A DNA stretch of 64,000 nucleotides from Streptomyces sp. L2. Its GTDB lineage: Bacteria > Actinomycetota > Actinomycetes > Streptomycetales > Streptomycetaceae. Position numbers and translations under genes: made by a program. The stretch's first letter is position 1. Every line of letters begins with the position of its first letter. The notes beneath the pieces were generated by a model. The model did not search any database. It was not told the DNA's origin and saw only the letters and a program-made list of their open reading frames with translations. The stretch is from positions 3,162,001 through 3,226,000 of the forward strand of contig NZ_QBDT01000001.1 in assembly GCF_004124325.1 (NCBI RefSeq), given 5' to 3'. This document shows, in pieces, positions 46,900-54,986 of this stretch.

Positions 46900-47951
46900 A
46901 GGCCGGTGTCCGCTTGATGCTCGTGTCGGTCACGGCGACCGGACTCGCCCTGCTCCCCGCCACGGCATTCGCGGACAAGAGGCACGGCGGCGGCTCCCAG
47001 GGCGGTCAGGGAGGTGGCGGCGGCTACCACACCAGCGGGGCTCAGTCGGACGGGTCCCTCACCTCCCGCATCACCTTCTCCGGCTCCACCCGAGGCAGTG
47101 ACGCCGCCGCCTCAAACCCTGTCACCCCCGTCAGCGACTGGACCCCGCCCGCCTGCTGGTACGAGCCGATCTCCGCCGAGGAGTTCGCCAAGCGGACCGA
47201 GGCCGGGTACGACCAGGTCGTGAACGACTCCGCGCAGCCGAACTACGCGAAGGTGGCGACGGCCCAGTACCGGGACATCTACAAGGACGGGAAGTACAAG
47301 AACTACAACCTCAAGGAGAAGGACGAGGGGAATTGGTGGGTCGCGGTCCAGGATCCCAGCCGTCTCGACGACCTCGACGCGTGGAACTGCGACGAACTCC
47401 CCTTCTGGGTCAAGAACGGTGCCACGCCCGAGGTCAAGAACGCCGTCACCCCACAGGTCCTCGCCGAACTCGCCTACAACCGCATCCAACTGCCCACCGA
47501 AGACGTGACCCTCGCCCCCAAGGACAGCACCAAGGTCAACCTCCCCACCTGGGCCTGGCTGGACGACACCGCCTTCAAGAAGGTGTCCGTGACCGCGTCG
47601 CTGAATGTCGCCGGGCTCGACATCCGGGCGACGACGACCGCGAAGCCCGTCGCGCTGAAGCTGGAGCCGGGGACCGGTGATGCCGAGACGTATCCGGCCG
47701 GCGGGGTGTGCGAGGTCAACGCCGACGGGAGCATCGGTGCCGCGTACGCCGAAGGGGACGCCGATCGGACCCCGCCCTGCGGCATCAAGTACCTGCGCTC
47801 CTCCGGCAACGGCACCTTCAAGCTGAAGGCCACCGTCACCTGGCAGATCAGCTGGACCGGCACCGGCGGCGCCGGTGGTGACCTGCCCGACGGGACCTTC
47901 GGGAACACGCAGGACGTGACCGTGCGGGAGATTCAGGCCGTCAACAGGTAG
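46887..47951 (+). CDS. Secreted protein of the cassette (copy B)
   Basis: The 354-residue protein has a signal peptide ending near TAFADKR, a Gly/Gln-rich stretch (GGGSQGGQGGGGG), and then the family core: DWTPPACWYEPIS, WNCDELPFWV, VNLPTWAWLD, AETYPAGGVC, TPPCGIKYL, GGDLPDGTF and terminal EIQAVNR. GTG 46887 lies in an AAGTGCA context also seen in copy C, which supports it; GTG 46896 is possible. No catalytic or binding motif was recognised. Confidence 0.85.
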   Translation: MHAVKAGVRLMLVSVTATGLALLPATAFADKRHGGGSQGGQGGGGGYHTSGAQSDGSLTSRITFSGSTRGSDAAASNPVTPVSDWTPPACWYEPISAEEFAKRTEAGYDQVVNDSAQPNYAKVATAQYRDIYKDGKYKNYNLKEKDEGNWWVAVQDPSRLDDLDAWNCDELPFWVKNGATPEVKNAVTPQVLAELAYNRIQLPTEDVTLAPKDSTKVNLPTWAWLDDTAFKKVSVTASLNVAGLDIRATTTAKPVALKLEPGTGDAETYPAGGVCEVNADGSIGAAYAEGDADRTPPCGIKYLRSSGNGTFKLKATVTWQISWTGTGGAGGDLPDGTFGNTQDVTVREIQAVNR

Positions 47952-48033
47952 TCGGCACCCAGAAGGGGCAGTCGGCTCCAGGTTGCCTCAAGGGCCGGGC
48001 TGCACCCTGAGCCCGTGATGACCCCGGGAAACC

Positions 48034-48489
48034 TCAGCCGTCGGCCGAACCGCCGTGGTCGATCGGCTCGTTCAGCAGGTCGCTCGCCGCGCGGTGGACC
48101 TTGGCCAGGGCGGCCATGAGGGCCCGGCGTTCGGCCGCGGTGAGGTCCGCGGTGACCTTCTCCTCGATCAGGCGGCGTTCAGCCTCCACCGGTGTCCGCA
48201 GGGCGCGCCCCGCATCGGTGAGCCAGAGGCGGACGAGGCGGTTGTCGCGGTCGTCGCGGCGACGGTTGAGGAGGCCGGCCGCCGTCATCCGGTCGGCCAT
48301 CTTGACGACCGTCGGGGTCGTGACGTTCAGCGCGGCGGCGACTTCGCCGGGCGTGCTGCCGTCCCGTTCCCACAGCACGGCGAGCAGGTGGTTCTGGCCG
48401 ACGTGCAGACCGTGGCGGCGCATGGCCGCGTCGGCCAGGGCCCGGAGCACCTTCGACGTTCTGCCGTGCAGGTCCAGGAACTCTGACAT
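48034..48489 (-). CDS. MarR-family transcriptional regulator
   Basis: The 151-residue protein has the MarR winged helix: GLHVGQNHLLAVLWERDG, TPGEVAAALNVTTPTVVKMADRM, then the wing RRRDDRDNRLVRLWLTDAGRAL. It is divergent from the NAD(P)-binding protein gene and probably controls it and itself through sites in the 105-bp spacer. Inducing ligand unknown. Confidence 0.9.
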   Translation of the reverse strand: MSEFLDLHGRTSKVLRALADAAMRRHGLHVGQNHLLAVLWERDGSTPGEVAAALNVTTPTVVKMADRMTAAGLLNRRRDDRDNRLVRLWLTDAGRALRTPVEAERRLIEEKVTADLTAAERRALMAALAKVHRAASDLLNEPIDHGGSADG

Positions 48490-48520
48490 CGGGCCTTCCA
48501 GGGACGACTGGTCGTTTCGA

Positions 48521-48568
48521 TTGACGGCTAATCATTCACCGGCTAACGTTCACAACGGTAGCTCGCTA
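48521..48568 (+). promoter_or_regulatory. Promoter and candidate MarR operator before the NmrA-like gene
   Basis: TTGACG (48521-48526) and TAACGT (48544-48549), 17 bp apart, form a good housekeeping-type promoter pointing at the gene at 48595. A direct repeat CGGCTAA (48525-48531 and 48540-48546) spans the boxes, and the inverted repeat TAGCTCGCTA (48559-48568) sits near the expected start of transcription. These are plausible sites for the divergent MarR protein. Confidence 0.55.
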
Positions 48569-48594
48569 GACGGCAAACGACTTTGGGAGCCACG

Positions 48595-49464
48595 ATGATA
48601 CTGGTCACCGGAGCCACCGGGCACATCGGCCGGGAACTCACCCGCGAACTCGACGCGAAGGGCGCGCCGCTACGGCTCCTCGCCCGCGACCCCGCCCGCG
48701 CCGCCGGACTGCCCGAGCGTGCCGAGCGCGCCGTCGGCGATCTCGGGGACCCCGCGACGCTGACTCCCGCCTTCGACGGCGTCGACAAGCTCTTCCTGCT
48801 CACCCAGGGCATCGGCACCGACCACGCCGAGGCCGCCATCGCCGCCGCCCGGACCGCCGGGGTACGGCACATCGTGCACCTGTCCTCCGCACACGTCACC
48901 TACGACCCGATCCCCGCCATGGGCCGCTGGCACCACGAACGCGAGAAGCTGATCCGCGCCTGCGGCATCCCCGCCACGTTCGTGCGGCCGGGCGGGTTCA
49001 TGACCAACGCCCTCGACTGGCTGCCCACCATCCGCACGGGCAACTACGTCCTCGACCCGGTCGGCCCAGGCCGCTACGCCCCGATCGACGCGGCGGACAT
49101 CGCCGCGGTCGCCGCCCTCGCCCTCACCGAGACCGGCCACGAGGGCCAGGAGTACGTCATCACCGGGGACGAGACGTTCACCATCGCCGAGCAGGTCCGG
49201 ATCATCGCAAAGACGATCGGCCGCGACATCGAGGTCCGGGAAGCGGCGACCCCGGCCGAGGCCGTACGGTTCCGCTTCCCCCACGGGGCACCCCCGGCCC
49301 TCGCCGCAGCCCTCACCGAGGGGCTGACTCTCATGCGCGCGGACACCGTCGGCTTCCGGACAGACACCGTGGAGCGGCTGCTCGGCCGCCGGCCGCGGAC
49401 GTTCGCCGACTGGTGCGCCCGCAACGCCGACGCCTTCCGGGAGGCCGCGATCGCGCCCGTCTGA
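48595..49464 (+). CDS. NmrA/atypical SDR-type NAD(P)-binding protein
   Basis: The 289-residue protein opens with the dinucleotide motif MILVTGATGHIGREL and has HIVHLSSAHV, in place of the YxxxK site of classical SDRs, and VRPGGFMTNALDW. This is the pattern of the NmrA-like/QOR2-type atypical SDR proteins, which act as quinone or NADPH-dependent reductases or redox sensors. ATG 48595 follows GGGAGCC. It is under probable control of the divergent MarR regulator, suggesting a response to an electrophile or phenolic compound. Confidence 0.85.
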   Translation: MILVTGATGHIGRELTRELDAKGAPLRLLARDPARAAGLPERAERAVGDLGDPATLTPAFDGVDKLFLLTQGIGTDHAEAAIAAARTAGVRHIVHLSSAHVTYDPIPAMGRWHHEREKLIRACGIPATFVRPGGFMTNALDWLPTIRTGNYVLDPVGPGRYAPIDAADIAAVAALALTETGHEGQEYVITGDETFTIAEQVRIIAKTIGRDIEVREAATPAEAVRFRFPHGAPPALAAALTEGLTLMRADTVGFRTDTVERLLGRRPRTFADWCARNADAFREAAIAPV

Positions 49465-49516
49465 GCCAACCCGACGATCCGAGGGCGGCACGGAAGCACC
49501 CGCCTTCCCGCCCCAG

Positions 49517-49547
49517 CCGCCTCGGGTTGCCGCCCCGGCCGAGGCGG
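49517..49547. terminator. Bidirectional hairpin between convergent genes
   Basis: Nine-bp arms CCGCCTCGG (49517-49525) and CCGAGGCGG (49539-49547) with a 13-nt loop lie between the stops of the NmrA-like gene and the convergent reductase gene. Confidence 0.6.
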
Positions 49548-49555
49548 ATGCGCTC

Positions 49556-50131
49556 TTACGACGCCGCCTCGCGCGCAACCCGGTGCCGGAGGTACACGGC
49601 TCCCGAGGCGAAGGTGCGGGTCTCCACGAGTTCGAGATCGACCCGGCGCTCGTTCCGGGGGAAGAACGGGATGCCACCGCCGATCAGCACCGGGTGCACC
49701 CTGGCCCGGTACTCGTCGATCAGGCCGAGCTCGGCCGCCCCGGCGGCGAGCGTCGCGCCGCCGATCGCGATGTCGCCCTCCCCCGGCTCGGCCCGCAACC
49801 GCCCGATCTCCTCCGCCAGGCCGCCGGACGCCAGGCGGGCGTTGCCCTGGACCGCGGTCAGGGTGCGGGAGAACACCACCTTCGGGAGCGACCTCCAGAG
49901 GGCGGCCCACTCCAGCGTCGAGAAGCCGAGCGAGGGATCCTGGCCGGCGGTCTCCCAGTACAGCATCGTCTCGTACAGCCGCCGTCCGAGCAGGTGGACG
50001 CCGACCTCCCGGATCTCGTCGGTGGCGAAGCGGAACAGCTCCTCGTCGGGCGCCGTCCAGTCGATTCCGCCGTCCGGCCCGACGATGTAGCCGTCGAGCG
50101 AGACGTTCATCGAATAGGTCACCCTGCGCAT
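49556..50131 (-). CDS. RibD C-terminal/dihydrofolate-reductase-fold protein
   Basis: The 191-residue protein has the DHFR-superfamily start RRVTYSMNVSLDGYIVGPDG, the middle LLGRRLYETM, and GDIAIGGATLAAGAAELGLIDEY, then PVLIGGGIPFF. These match the RibD C-terminal-like reductases found widely in Streptomyces, which use NAD(P)H but mostly lack known substrates. It is not part of a riboflavin operon here. ATG 50131 chosen. Confidence 0.85.
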   Translation of the reverse strand: MRRVTYSMNVSLDGYIVGPDGGIDWTAPDEELFRFATDEIREVGVHLLGRRLYETMLYWETAGQDPSLGFSTLEWAALWRSLPKVVFSRTLTAVQGNARLASGGLAEEIGRLRAEPGEGDIAIGGATLAAGAAELGLIDEYRARVHPVLIGGGIPFFPRNERRVDLELVETRTFASGAVYLRHRVAREAAS

Positions 50132-50163
50132 CAGCGGCCCTCCTCCTCGGTGAGGAGAGCGTC

Positions 50164-50757
50164 TCAGATCCCGACCCTGACGGTCGCCGCGAGCTCGTCC
50201 GTCAGGGCGCACAGTGCGTCCGTGTGGGCCAGCGCCCGCCAGGAGGTGAGGAGGACCAGCGCCCAGGTCTCGTCGGCGCGGATGCCGTACGCGCACGTCT
50301 CCATGATGGTCCCGGTGCCGTCCCGGCCGACGTCCTGTACGTAGGCGTGCCGTACGCGTACCGCGGGGCCGGCGGGCAGGGTGCGGTGCTCGGCCTCGGG
50401 CGGGCGGTAGGAGACGGGGGTGGGGGCGGCCAGGTAGCGGTGGAGCAGGTCGACGGTGAGCGTCGGGTGGGTGTCGTCGGCGACGAGCGCGGAGAGTTCG
50501 ATCCGGGCCTGCTCGCCGAGCCGTGGCTCGGGGACGTACGACAGCGCCGTGATCGGAGCCCGGGTGCGGGAGTCGGCGGCGGCCTCCCGGAGTTCCTCGG
50601 AGAGAGCCTCCAGCACCCGTGCCGGTCCGCTGGCGCCGACGAGCCGGCGCGCCTCACCCGTGGCCCACGCGCCGAGGTCCACCAGCTCGCGTACCGGCAG
50701 GGAGACCGCCCCGTCGGGCGCGCTCATGCGGACGGTGGCGGCGGAGAACTCGGGCAT
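50164..50757 (-). CDS. ESX-locus accessory protein, paralogue 1
   Basis: The 197-residue soluble protein contains TLPAGPAVRVRHAYVQDVG followed by a strand-rich end with WALVLLTSWRAL. The layout (N-terminal helical half, then LPAGPAVR and a region ending in a helical LxDELAATV) is shared with the products at 50757-51395 and 58899-59603. ATG 50757 shares a base with the stop of the upstream gene (TGATG). It is the last gene of a five-gene minus-strand operon with a WXG100-like protein. Function unknown; a chaperone or escort for the substrates is one possibility. Confidence 0.7.
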   Translation of the reverse strand: MPEFSAATVRMSAPDGAVSLPVRELVDLGAWATGEARRLVGASGPARVLEALSEELREAAADSRTRAPITALSYVPEPRLGEQARIELSALVADDTHPTLTVDLLHRYLAAPTPVSYRPPEAEHRTLPAGPAVRVRHAYVQDVGRDGTGTIMETCAYGIRADETWALVLLTSWRALAHTDALCALTDELAATVRVGI

Positions 50758-51395
50758 CAGGCCATCCATTGCAGGGTGCGGGCGACGGAGTCGAAGAGGG
50801 TGACGAGGGCGTCCGCCAGCGGCTCCATGGGGGTGGAGAAGGAGAGCAGCAGGCGCAGGTCGCTGTGCGGTACGGCGAGGTGGACGTCGAGGTGGGTGAC
50901 GGCCAGCTTGTTGCCGTCGGGGTCGTCGGGGGCGGGCCGCAGCAGGTACCGGTGGCGTACGGCGGGCCCCGCGGGGAGGTCGGACAGAATGACGTCCTCC
51001 TCTCCCTTCGTCCCGAGGGACAGCGCGATGTCCGACAGGTCTCCCGGCTCCGTGCCCGGTGACGGCCGTAGCACGCTGACGACGAGACCGGCGGAGACCG
51101 GCACCTGGCCGAGCACCTGGTTCATCACGTACATCTCGACGCCGCCGTTCGCGTGCGCGGCCTCGGCCTGCTCCCGCATCCGCTCCGCCAGTGCGGCCTT
51201 CAGCTGCGGGGTGGCCTTCGTACGGCGCAGACCGCGGTTGACCACCTTGTCGATGCGGTGGGTCCAGCGGTCGGGATCGAGGACGATGCGTTCCCAGCCC
51301 TCGGGGACGGCGAGGCGGTAATCAGAAGGCGGCGGGGGTGGACCGGCCGGTATTCGTTCCTCGTCCGTTTCCGCGGCGGTCGTGTTCTCCCTCAT
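50757..51395 (-). CDS. ESX-locus accessory protein, paralogue 2
   Basis: The 212-residue protein has a Pro-rich start, then LAVPEGWERIVLDPDRWTHR, a helical stretch, DLPAGPAVRHRYLLRP, HLDVHLAVPHSDLRLLLSFS and a final helix. The same order of motifs appears in the product at 58899 (VPSAWYEFDVHPATVNR, DLPDAGRAVR, STPQLALVEPMLELFD). No membrane segment. ATG 51395 overlaps the upstream stop by 4 bp. I do not know the family; it is restricted here to the ESX-like modules. Confidence 0.72.
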   Translation of the reverse strand: MRENTTAAETDEERIPAGPPPPPSDYRLAVPEGWERIVLDPDRWTHRIDKVVNRGLRRTKATPQLKAALAERMREQAEAAHANGGVEMYVMNQVLGQVPVSAGLVVSVLRPSPGTEPGDLSDIALSLGTKGEEDVILSDLPAGPAVRHRYLLRPAPDDPDGNKLAVTHLDVHLAVPHSDLRLLLSFSTPMEPLADALVTLFDSVARTLQWMA

Positions 51396-52309
51396 TCGGT
51401 GGCTCCGCTCGCTCCGTTCGCTCCGCTCGTTCCGTTCCGTCGGGTCCGGCTCCGTCCCAGCGCTACGGCGCACGCCGGAGCCAGGACGAGGACGCCGAGC
51501 GCGCCCAGCGCCACAGCGGTCTCCACGGTGTCGTCGATCTCGGACCTGGCGCCCAGGAAGGGGCCGTACCGGCCGGACGGGTCGACGACCGCCGTCGTCC
51601 GCTCACCGACGCGGTCGGCGCAGTTCTCCCGGTTGCTGAACACCCGGTGCACCGAGTCGTCCGGCAGCCGCACTCTGCAGTAGGTCTGCCGGGCCCCGTG
51701 GGACCACTCGTGGCTCGGTTCGGCGATGGTGACCGTCTGCTCCGCGCCGCGCAGCCGCAGATACCACTCCTGTGAGGCGTACGACGCCACGACGATCAGG
51801 ACGAAGTAGGCGGCGACCGTCACCCACCGCAGGACCAGGCCGCCCCCCGACTCCCGGGTCCTGAGCGCCGCCATGATGACGCCGACCCCGCAGGCCACCC
51901 CCACGAGCAGGGCGAGCCCGCCGAGGACGAGGTGGAACAACGCGCAGACGACGGCTCCGGCGACGGCGACGAGGAACAGCCTCAGCCAGGGCCACACCGC
52001 GGCCCGTTGGACGGGCCCCTCGTCGTCGCCGCGCCGTCGCCGATCGGCCGTGGCGGTGAACTCGGACAGGATGCCGCGCACCTGTCGCATACCGCCCTGG
52101 CCGGCGGCGATGCGGCGCAGTTCGGGCAGCCCCATGCCGACCTGCTCCAGCGTGCGCCGACCGTCCTCGGGCAACTCCGCGAAGAGGTCGTCGACGCTCC
52201 GCTCGTCCTCACTCGCCACGTCGTCCTGGCTTTCGTCGCCGAAGTGCTTTCCTGCTCGACGGGTTCTGGTGGCCCATGGGCTCACCCATCGGATCACCCA
52301 TCGGATCAC
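51392..52309 (-). CDS. Membrane protein of the ESX-like module
   Basis: The protein of about 305 residues has a hydrophilic N-terminus (with DLFAELPEDGRRTLEQ), two close hydrophobic segments in the middle (LRLFLVAVAGAVVCALFHLV and the next), a third (VTVAAYFVLIVVASYA), an exported-looking domain with two Cys (YCRVRLP and NRENCAD), and a fourth helix near the end (ALGALGVLVLAPACAVAL). The start is uncertain: GTG codons at 52309, 52297 and 52285 occur in the 12-bp tandem repeat, the first overlapping the upstream stop (GTGA). It may anchor or assist export of the neighbouring substrate. Confidence 0.7.
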   Translation of the reverse strand: MIRWVIRWVSPWATRTRRAGKHFGDESQDDVASEDERSVDDLFAELPEDGRRTLEQVGMGLPELRRIAAGQGGMRQVRGILSEFTATADRRRRGDDEGPVQRAAVWPWLRLFLVAVAGAVVCALFHLVLGGLALLVGVACGVGVIMAALRTRESGGGLVLRWVTVAAYFVLIVVASYASQEWYLRLRGAEQTVTIAEPSHEWSHGARQTYCRVRLPDDSVHRVFSNRENCADRVGERTTAVVDPSGRYGPFLGARSEIDDTVETAVALGALGVLVLAPACAVALGRSRTRRNGTSGANGASGATE

Positions 52310-52314
52310 CCATC
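52279..52314. repeat. Three 12-bp tandem repeats at a stop/start junction
   Basis: Units of the GGATCACCCATC type lie at 52279-52290 (one mismatch), 52291-52302 and 52303-52314. The stop of the substrate gene (52306-52308) is in the last unit, and each unit supplies a GTG in the frame of the next gene. Since 12 bp is four codons, changes in copy number would keep the frame but alter the spacing of possible starts. Confidence 0.85.
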
Positions 52315-53718
52315 GGAATTGACGTTCCACTTGCCGTTGTAGAACGGAATGCCGTTCGCCCCCAGTCCCGGGATCTCCTTGACCCCGCTGAACATGTCGG
52401 GCCCGGTGATCCACGGCTCCCCGGAATGGACGTGCGCCAGGTTCAGCCAGCCGGCCGCGAGCGGCAGGGTCTGACTGCCGTAGTACAGGGCCTGGCCGGT
52501 GCGGGCCATGCTCTTGAACGAGGAGTCCGCGATCTGCGACAGCTTCGGCGCGCTCTCGGTGAGAAGGCTCTCCTCACCGGGGAGTCTGCCCGCGGCGACG
52601 CGGATGTCGTTCACGTACGCCTTGGCGTTCAGCGATTCCTTGACCACCGAACGCATCCGGGGCAACAGCTTGGAGGGGCCCTCGGCGAGCGCCTTTCCGA
52701 TCTGCCCGGGCTTGATCCCGTTGAGGGACTCGGCCAGGCCGCGAGCCGCCTCCGGGTTGAGGCCCACCTCACGTGCCAGCTGGACGTCCTTGACGGCCGA
52801 CGCTCCGCGCGCGGCGACCGAGGCTTCCTTGGCCGCCGTGCCCAGCACCCTCCCCGCGCCGAACGACAGCACTCCGACGGCGTCGATGGCGACGTCCAGC
52901 CAGGTGCCCTTGCCGTCCAGGGCCGATACGGTGTCGCAGACGAGGGCGACGACCGAGGCGATCAGCGCCAGCGCCCCCAGCACCTCTCCGAGCACGGGGA
53001 CCCAGCTGAGCACGAGCGCCAGCACGCCGAGCGCCGCGGCGGCGACTCCGGCCCAGTGGCCGACCTCGGCGACCCAGTCCTTCCAGTGGTCCCACCAGTG
53101 GTGCTTGGGGTCCTTCAGGCCGTCGTGGTCGGCGGCGTCGCGGATGGCCGAGGCGGCGTAGCCGGCCTGGGTGTCGCGGTAGTCGAGGGCGTGGTCGAGG
53201 TCCTTCTTGGCGGCGTCGAGCGCGCTGTCCGCGGCTTCCTTCTGCCGTTTCAGTTTCTGCTTGTCGGGGTGGTGGTCCGGTGCAGGGTGCTTGTCGAGCT
53301 GCCCCTGGTAGTGGCTGCTGTCCGCGTCGGCCGTCTTCGCCCTTTTCAGCGCGGTGCGGACGAGACTCTGGGCGTGTTCGAGGGCGGTGGCCCAGTCCAC
53401 GTGGACCTGGTCGTCGGCGGGGGCGCCGCCCACCTTCCCGCCGAGGGCACCGCCGGCGGCGGCGTACCGCTTGTGCGTCTTGCCCAGCAGGCCGACCGTG
53501 TCCTCGGTCTTCTTCCTGAACTCCTTGCCGGCGTCGGAGTCCCAGCCCTTGCCGTCGACGAGGTTGTCCAGCTTGGTGGCCTGGTCCTGGATCAGCTTGG
53601 CCGTGTCGGAGATGCGCTTGCCGAGCCGGGCCACCTCGTAGGGGTCGCCCGGCGCGAACTCCTTGTCGTCGTAGCGGGCCGTCTGCCAGTCGACACCGGA
53701 GAAGTCACGGTTGCTCAC
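52306..53718 (-). CDS. Large ESX-type substrate/effector-like protein, module 1
   Basis: The 470-residue protein starts with a helical domain preceded by APGDPYEVARLGKRI, has a GWDSDAGKEFRKKTED segment near residue 58 like a WXG turn and its export signal, and a long coiled region. A hydrophobic zone (about 225-275, including GVAAAALGVLALVLSWVPVLG) follows WWDHWKDW. The C-terminal 170 residues are unlike those of its counterpart at 57412-58893. The same layout suggests type VII substrates with exchangeable ends. No toxin motif was recognised. It follows the WXG100-like gene with a 4-bp overlap. Confidence 0.75.
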   Translation of the reverse strand: MSNRDFSGVDWQTARYDDKEFAPGDPYEVARLGKRISDTAKLIQDQATKLDNLVDGKGWDSDAGKEFRKKTEDTVGLLGKTHKRYAAAGGALGGKVGGAPADDQVHVDWATALEHAQSLVRTALKRAKTADADSSHYQGQLDKHPAPDHHPDKQKLKRQKEAADSALDAAKKDLDHALDYRDTQAGYAASAIRDAADHDGLKDPKHHWWDHWKDWVAEVGHWAGVAAAALGVLALVLSWVPVLGEVLGALALIASVVALVCDTVSALDGKGTWLDVAIDAVGVLSFGAGRVLGTAAKEASVAARGASAVKDVQLAREVGLNPEAARGLAESLNGIKPGQIGKALAEGPSKLLPRMRSVVKESLNAKAYVNDIRVAAGRLPGEESLLTESAPKLSQIADSSFKSMARTGQALYYGSQTLPLAAGWLNLAHVHSGEPWITGPDMFSGVKEIPGLGANGIPFYNGKWNVNSDG

Positions 53719-54029
53719 TCGCCCTTGCCCCCGTCCTTCGGCTGCGCCTTGAGCAACGCGTCGGCGAGGTGCTGGTCGAGCCCGTCGTAGGCCTTGGCCG
53801 CGGTGCCGGCCGTCTTGCCCAGGAACTCCAGCCCGTCGCAGAGCTGCTTGCGCTTCTTCTTCCAGTCGTCCGCGAACTCATCCAGCGCGGAGGCGACGTC
53901 ACCGGATCCCATCTCGGTGTCGTACGAGTCCACGATGTCCTTGGCGTGCTCGAAGTTCGACTTCAGCTTCGCCACGGACCGGCTGATCTCCTTCAGCTCC
54001 GACGTGGACACCCTGACGTGCTCCGCCAC
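53715..54029 (-). CDS. WXG100-like small protein, module 1
   Basis: The 104-residue helical protein MAEHVRVSTSELKEI... has a central FADDWKKKRKQL turn in place of WxG and a helical hairpin layout. GTG 54029 follows GGGGG; the frame runs upstream but without codon support. It heads the minus-strand operon to 50164. ESX partner proteins of this size dimerise and are exported with larger substrates; that role is inferred. Confidence 0.72.
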   Translation of the reverse strand: MAEHVRVSTSELKEISRSVAKLKSNFEHAKDIVDSYDTEMGSGDVASALDEFADDWKKKRKQLCDGLEFLGKTAGTAAKAYDGLDQHLADALLKAQPKDGGKGE

Positions 54030-54317
54030 TTCGACCCCCGTACACAGACATCTTTCGGCCACCTCGGGCAGGGGGTGGCCGAAGTTACTATCCTTCGGGG
54101 CTTTTCGCTGCTGCAACCAACAGACTGCAAAGTGACGGGCCCGGCGTGGCCTCAGATCCACCTCGCCGGGGAGAAGTTTTCCGTAATTAGGGCGAATCAG
54201 GCAGGAGCCGGATGGGGAGATGTGGCGCACTTCGCCCTGCGGCCCTCACGGAACCAACTCCCGCCTCGGTAACGTCTCTTTGCCAGCCCGAAGTCTCAGC
54301 CCCACCAGGAGCCGTTC

Positions 54318-54986
54318 GTGAAGCCCATCCGTTCCCTCTCAATCGCCGCCTCACTGACGGCCGCGGCCGCCTTGCTGCTCAGCGGGTGCGGGGGCGGCGG
54401 CCACGACTCGGGCAACGGCAAGATCAAGGGGGCGTCGGAGAAGCCGAGCAGCGCGGCGCCGTCGGCGTCGGCGAGCACAGGGCCGAAGATCGACCGGCCG
54501 GACCTCACGCTTCCGTCGGACCTTGAGATCAAGGCGGACTGGACTGCCCCGTCCGATCCCACGGATGCCGCCGTACTCAACGATTCCGTCGATTTCCTTC
54601 GCGCGATCAACCTTGCCGTCACCAAGCAGGAGACCAAGGGGGCCGCTTTCCGGTTCTACGTGGTACCGGCGAGCGCGGCCAAGGACTTCGCCGAGCATCA
54701 CGTCCAAGTACACATCGACAAGAAGCACTCCGTCACCGGCGTCGAGGTCCTGACCCAGCCCAAAGTGAGCGTGGTCGACACGGGAAAGACGGCCGTCGCC
54801 TCCTTCTGCGTGGACGACTCGAAGTACTACGCCAAGGATCTCAAGACCGGAAAGGCGATCCGGACTCAGCCGAGCCTCTCCGACTACACGTACATGCAGA
54901 TCGTCATGACCGCCTCGGAGCAGAACAAGGGGCTCTGGCGTGCCAAGGACGTCAAGGCCGAGGGGAGCGCGGAGAAGTGCAAATAA
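54318..54986 (+). CDS. Lipoprotein of the cassette (copy C)
   Basis: This 222-residue lipoprotein has the lipobox AALLLSGCGGGG, a Ser/Ala/Pro linker, RPDLTLPSDL, and late motifs FCVDDSKYYAKDLKTG and GLWRAKD homologous to copies A and B. It is the most diverged of the three. GTG 54318 follows CAGGAG. It overlaps the next gene by 10 bp. It sits between the two ESX-like modules, on the opposite strand to both. Confidence 0.85.
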   Translation: MKPIRSLSIAASLTAAAALLLSGCGGGGHDSGNGKIKGASEKPSSAAPSASASTGPKIDRPDLTLPSDLEIKADWTAPSDPTDAAVLNDSVDFLRAINLAVTKQETKGAAFRFYVVPASAAKDFAEHHVQVHIDKKHSVTGVEVLTQPKVSVVDTGKTAVASFCVDDSKYYAKDLKTGKAIRTQPSLSDYTYMQIVMTASEQNKGLWRAKDVKAEGSAEKCK

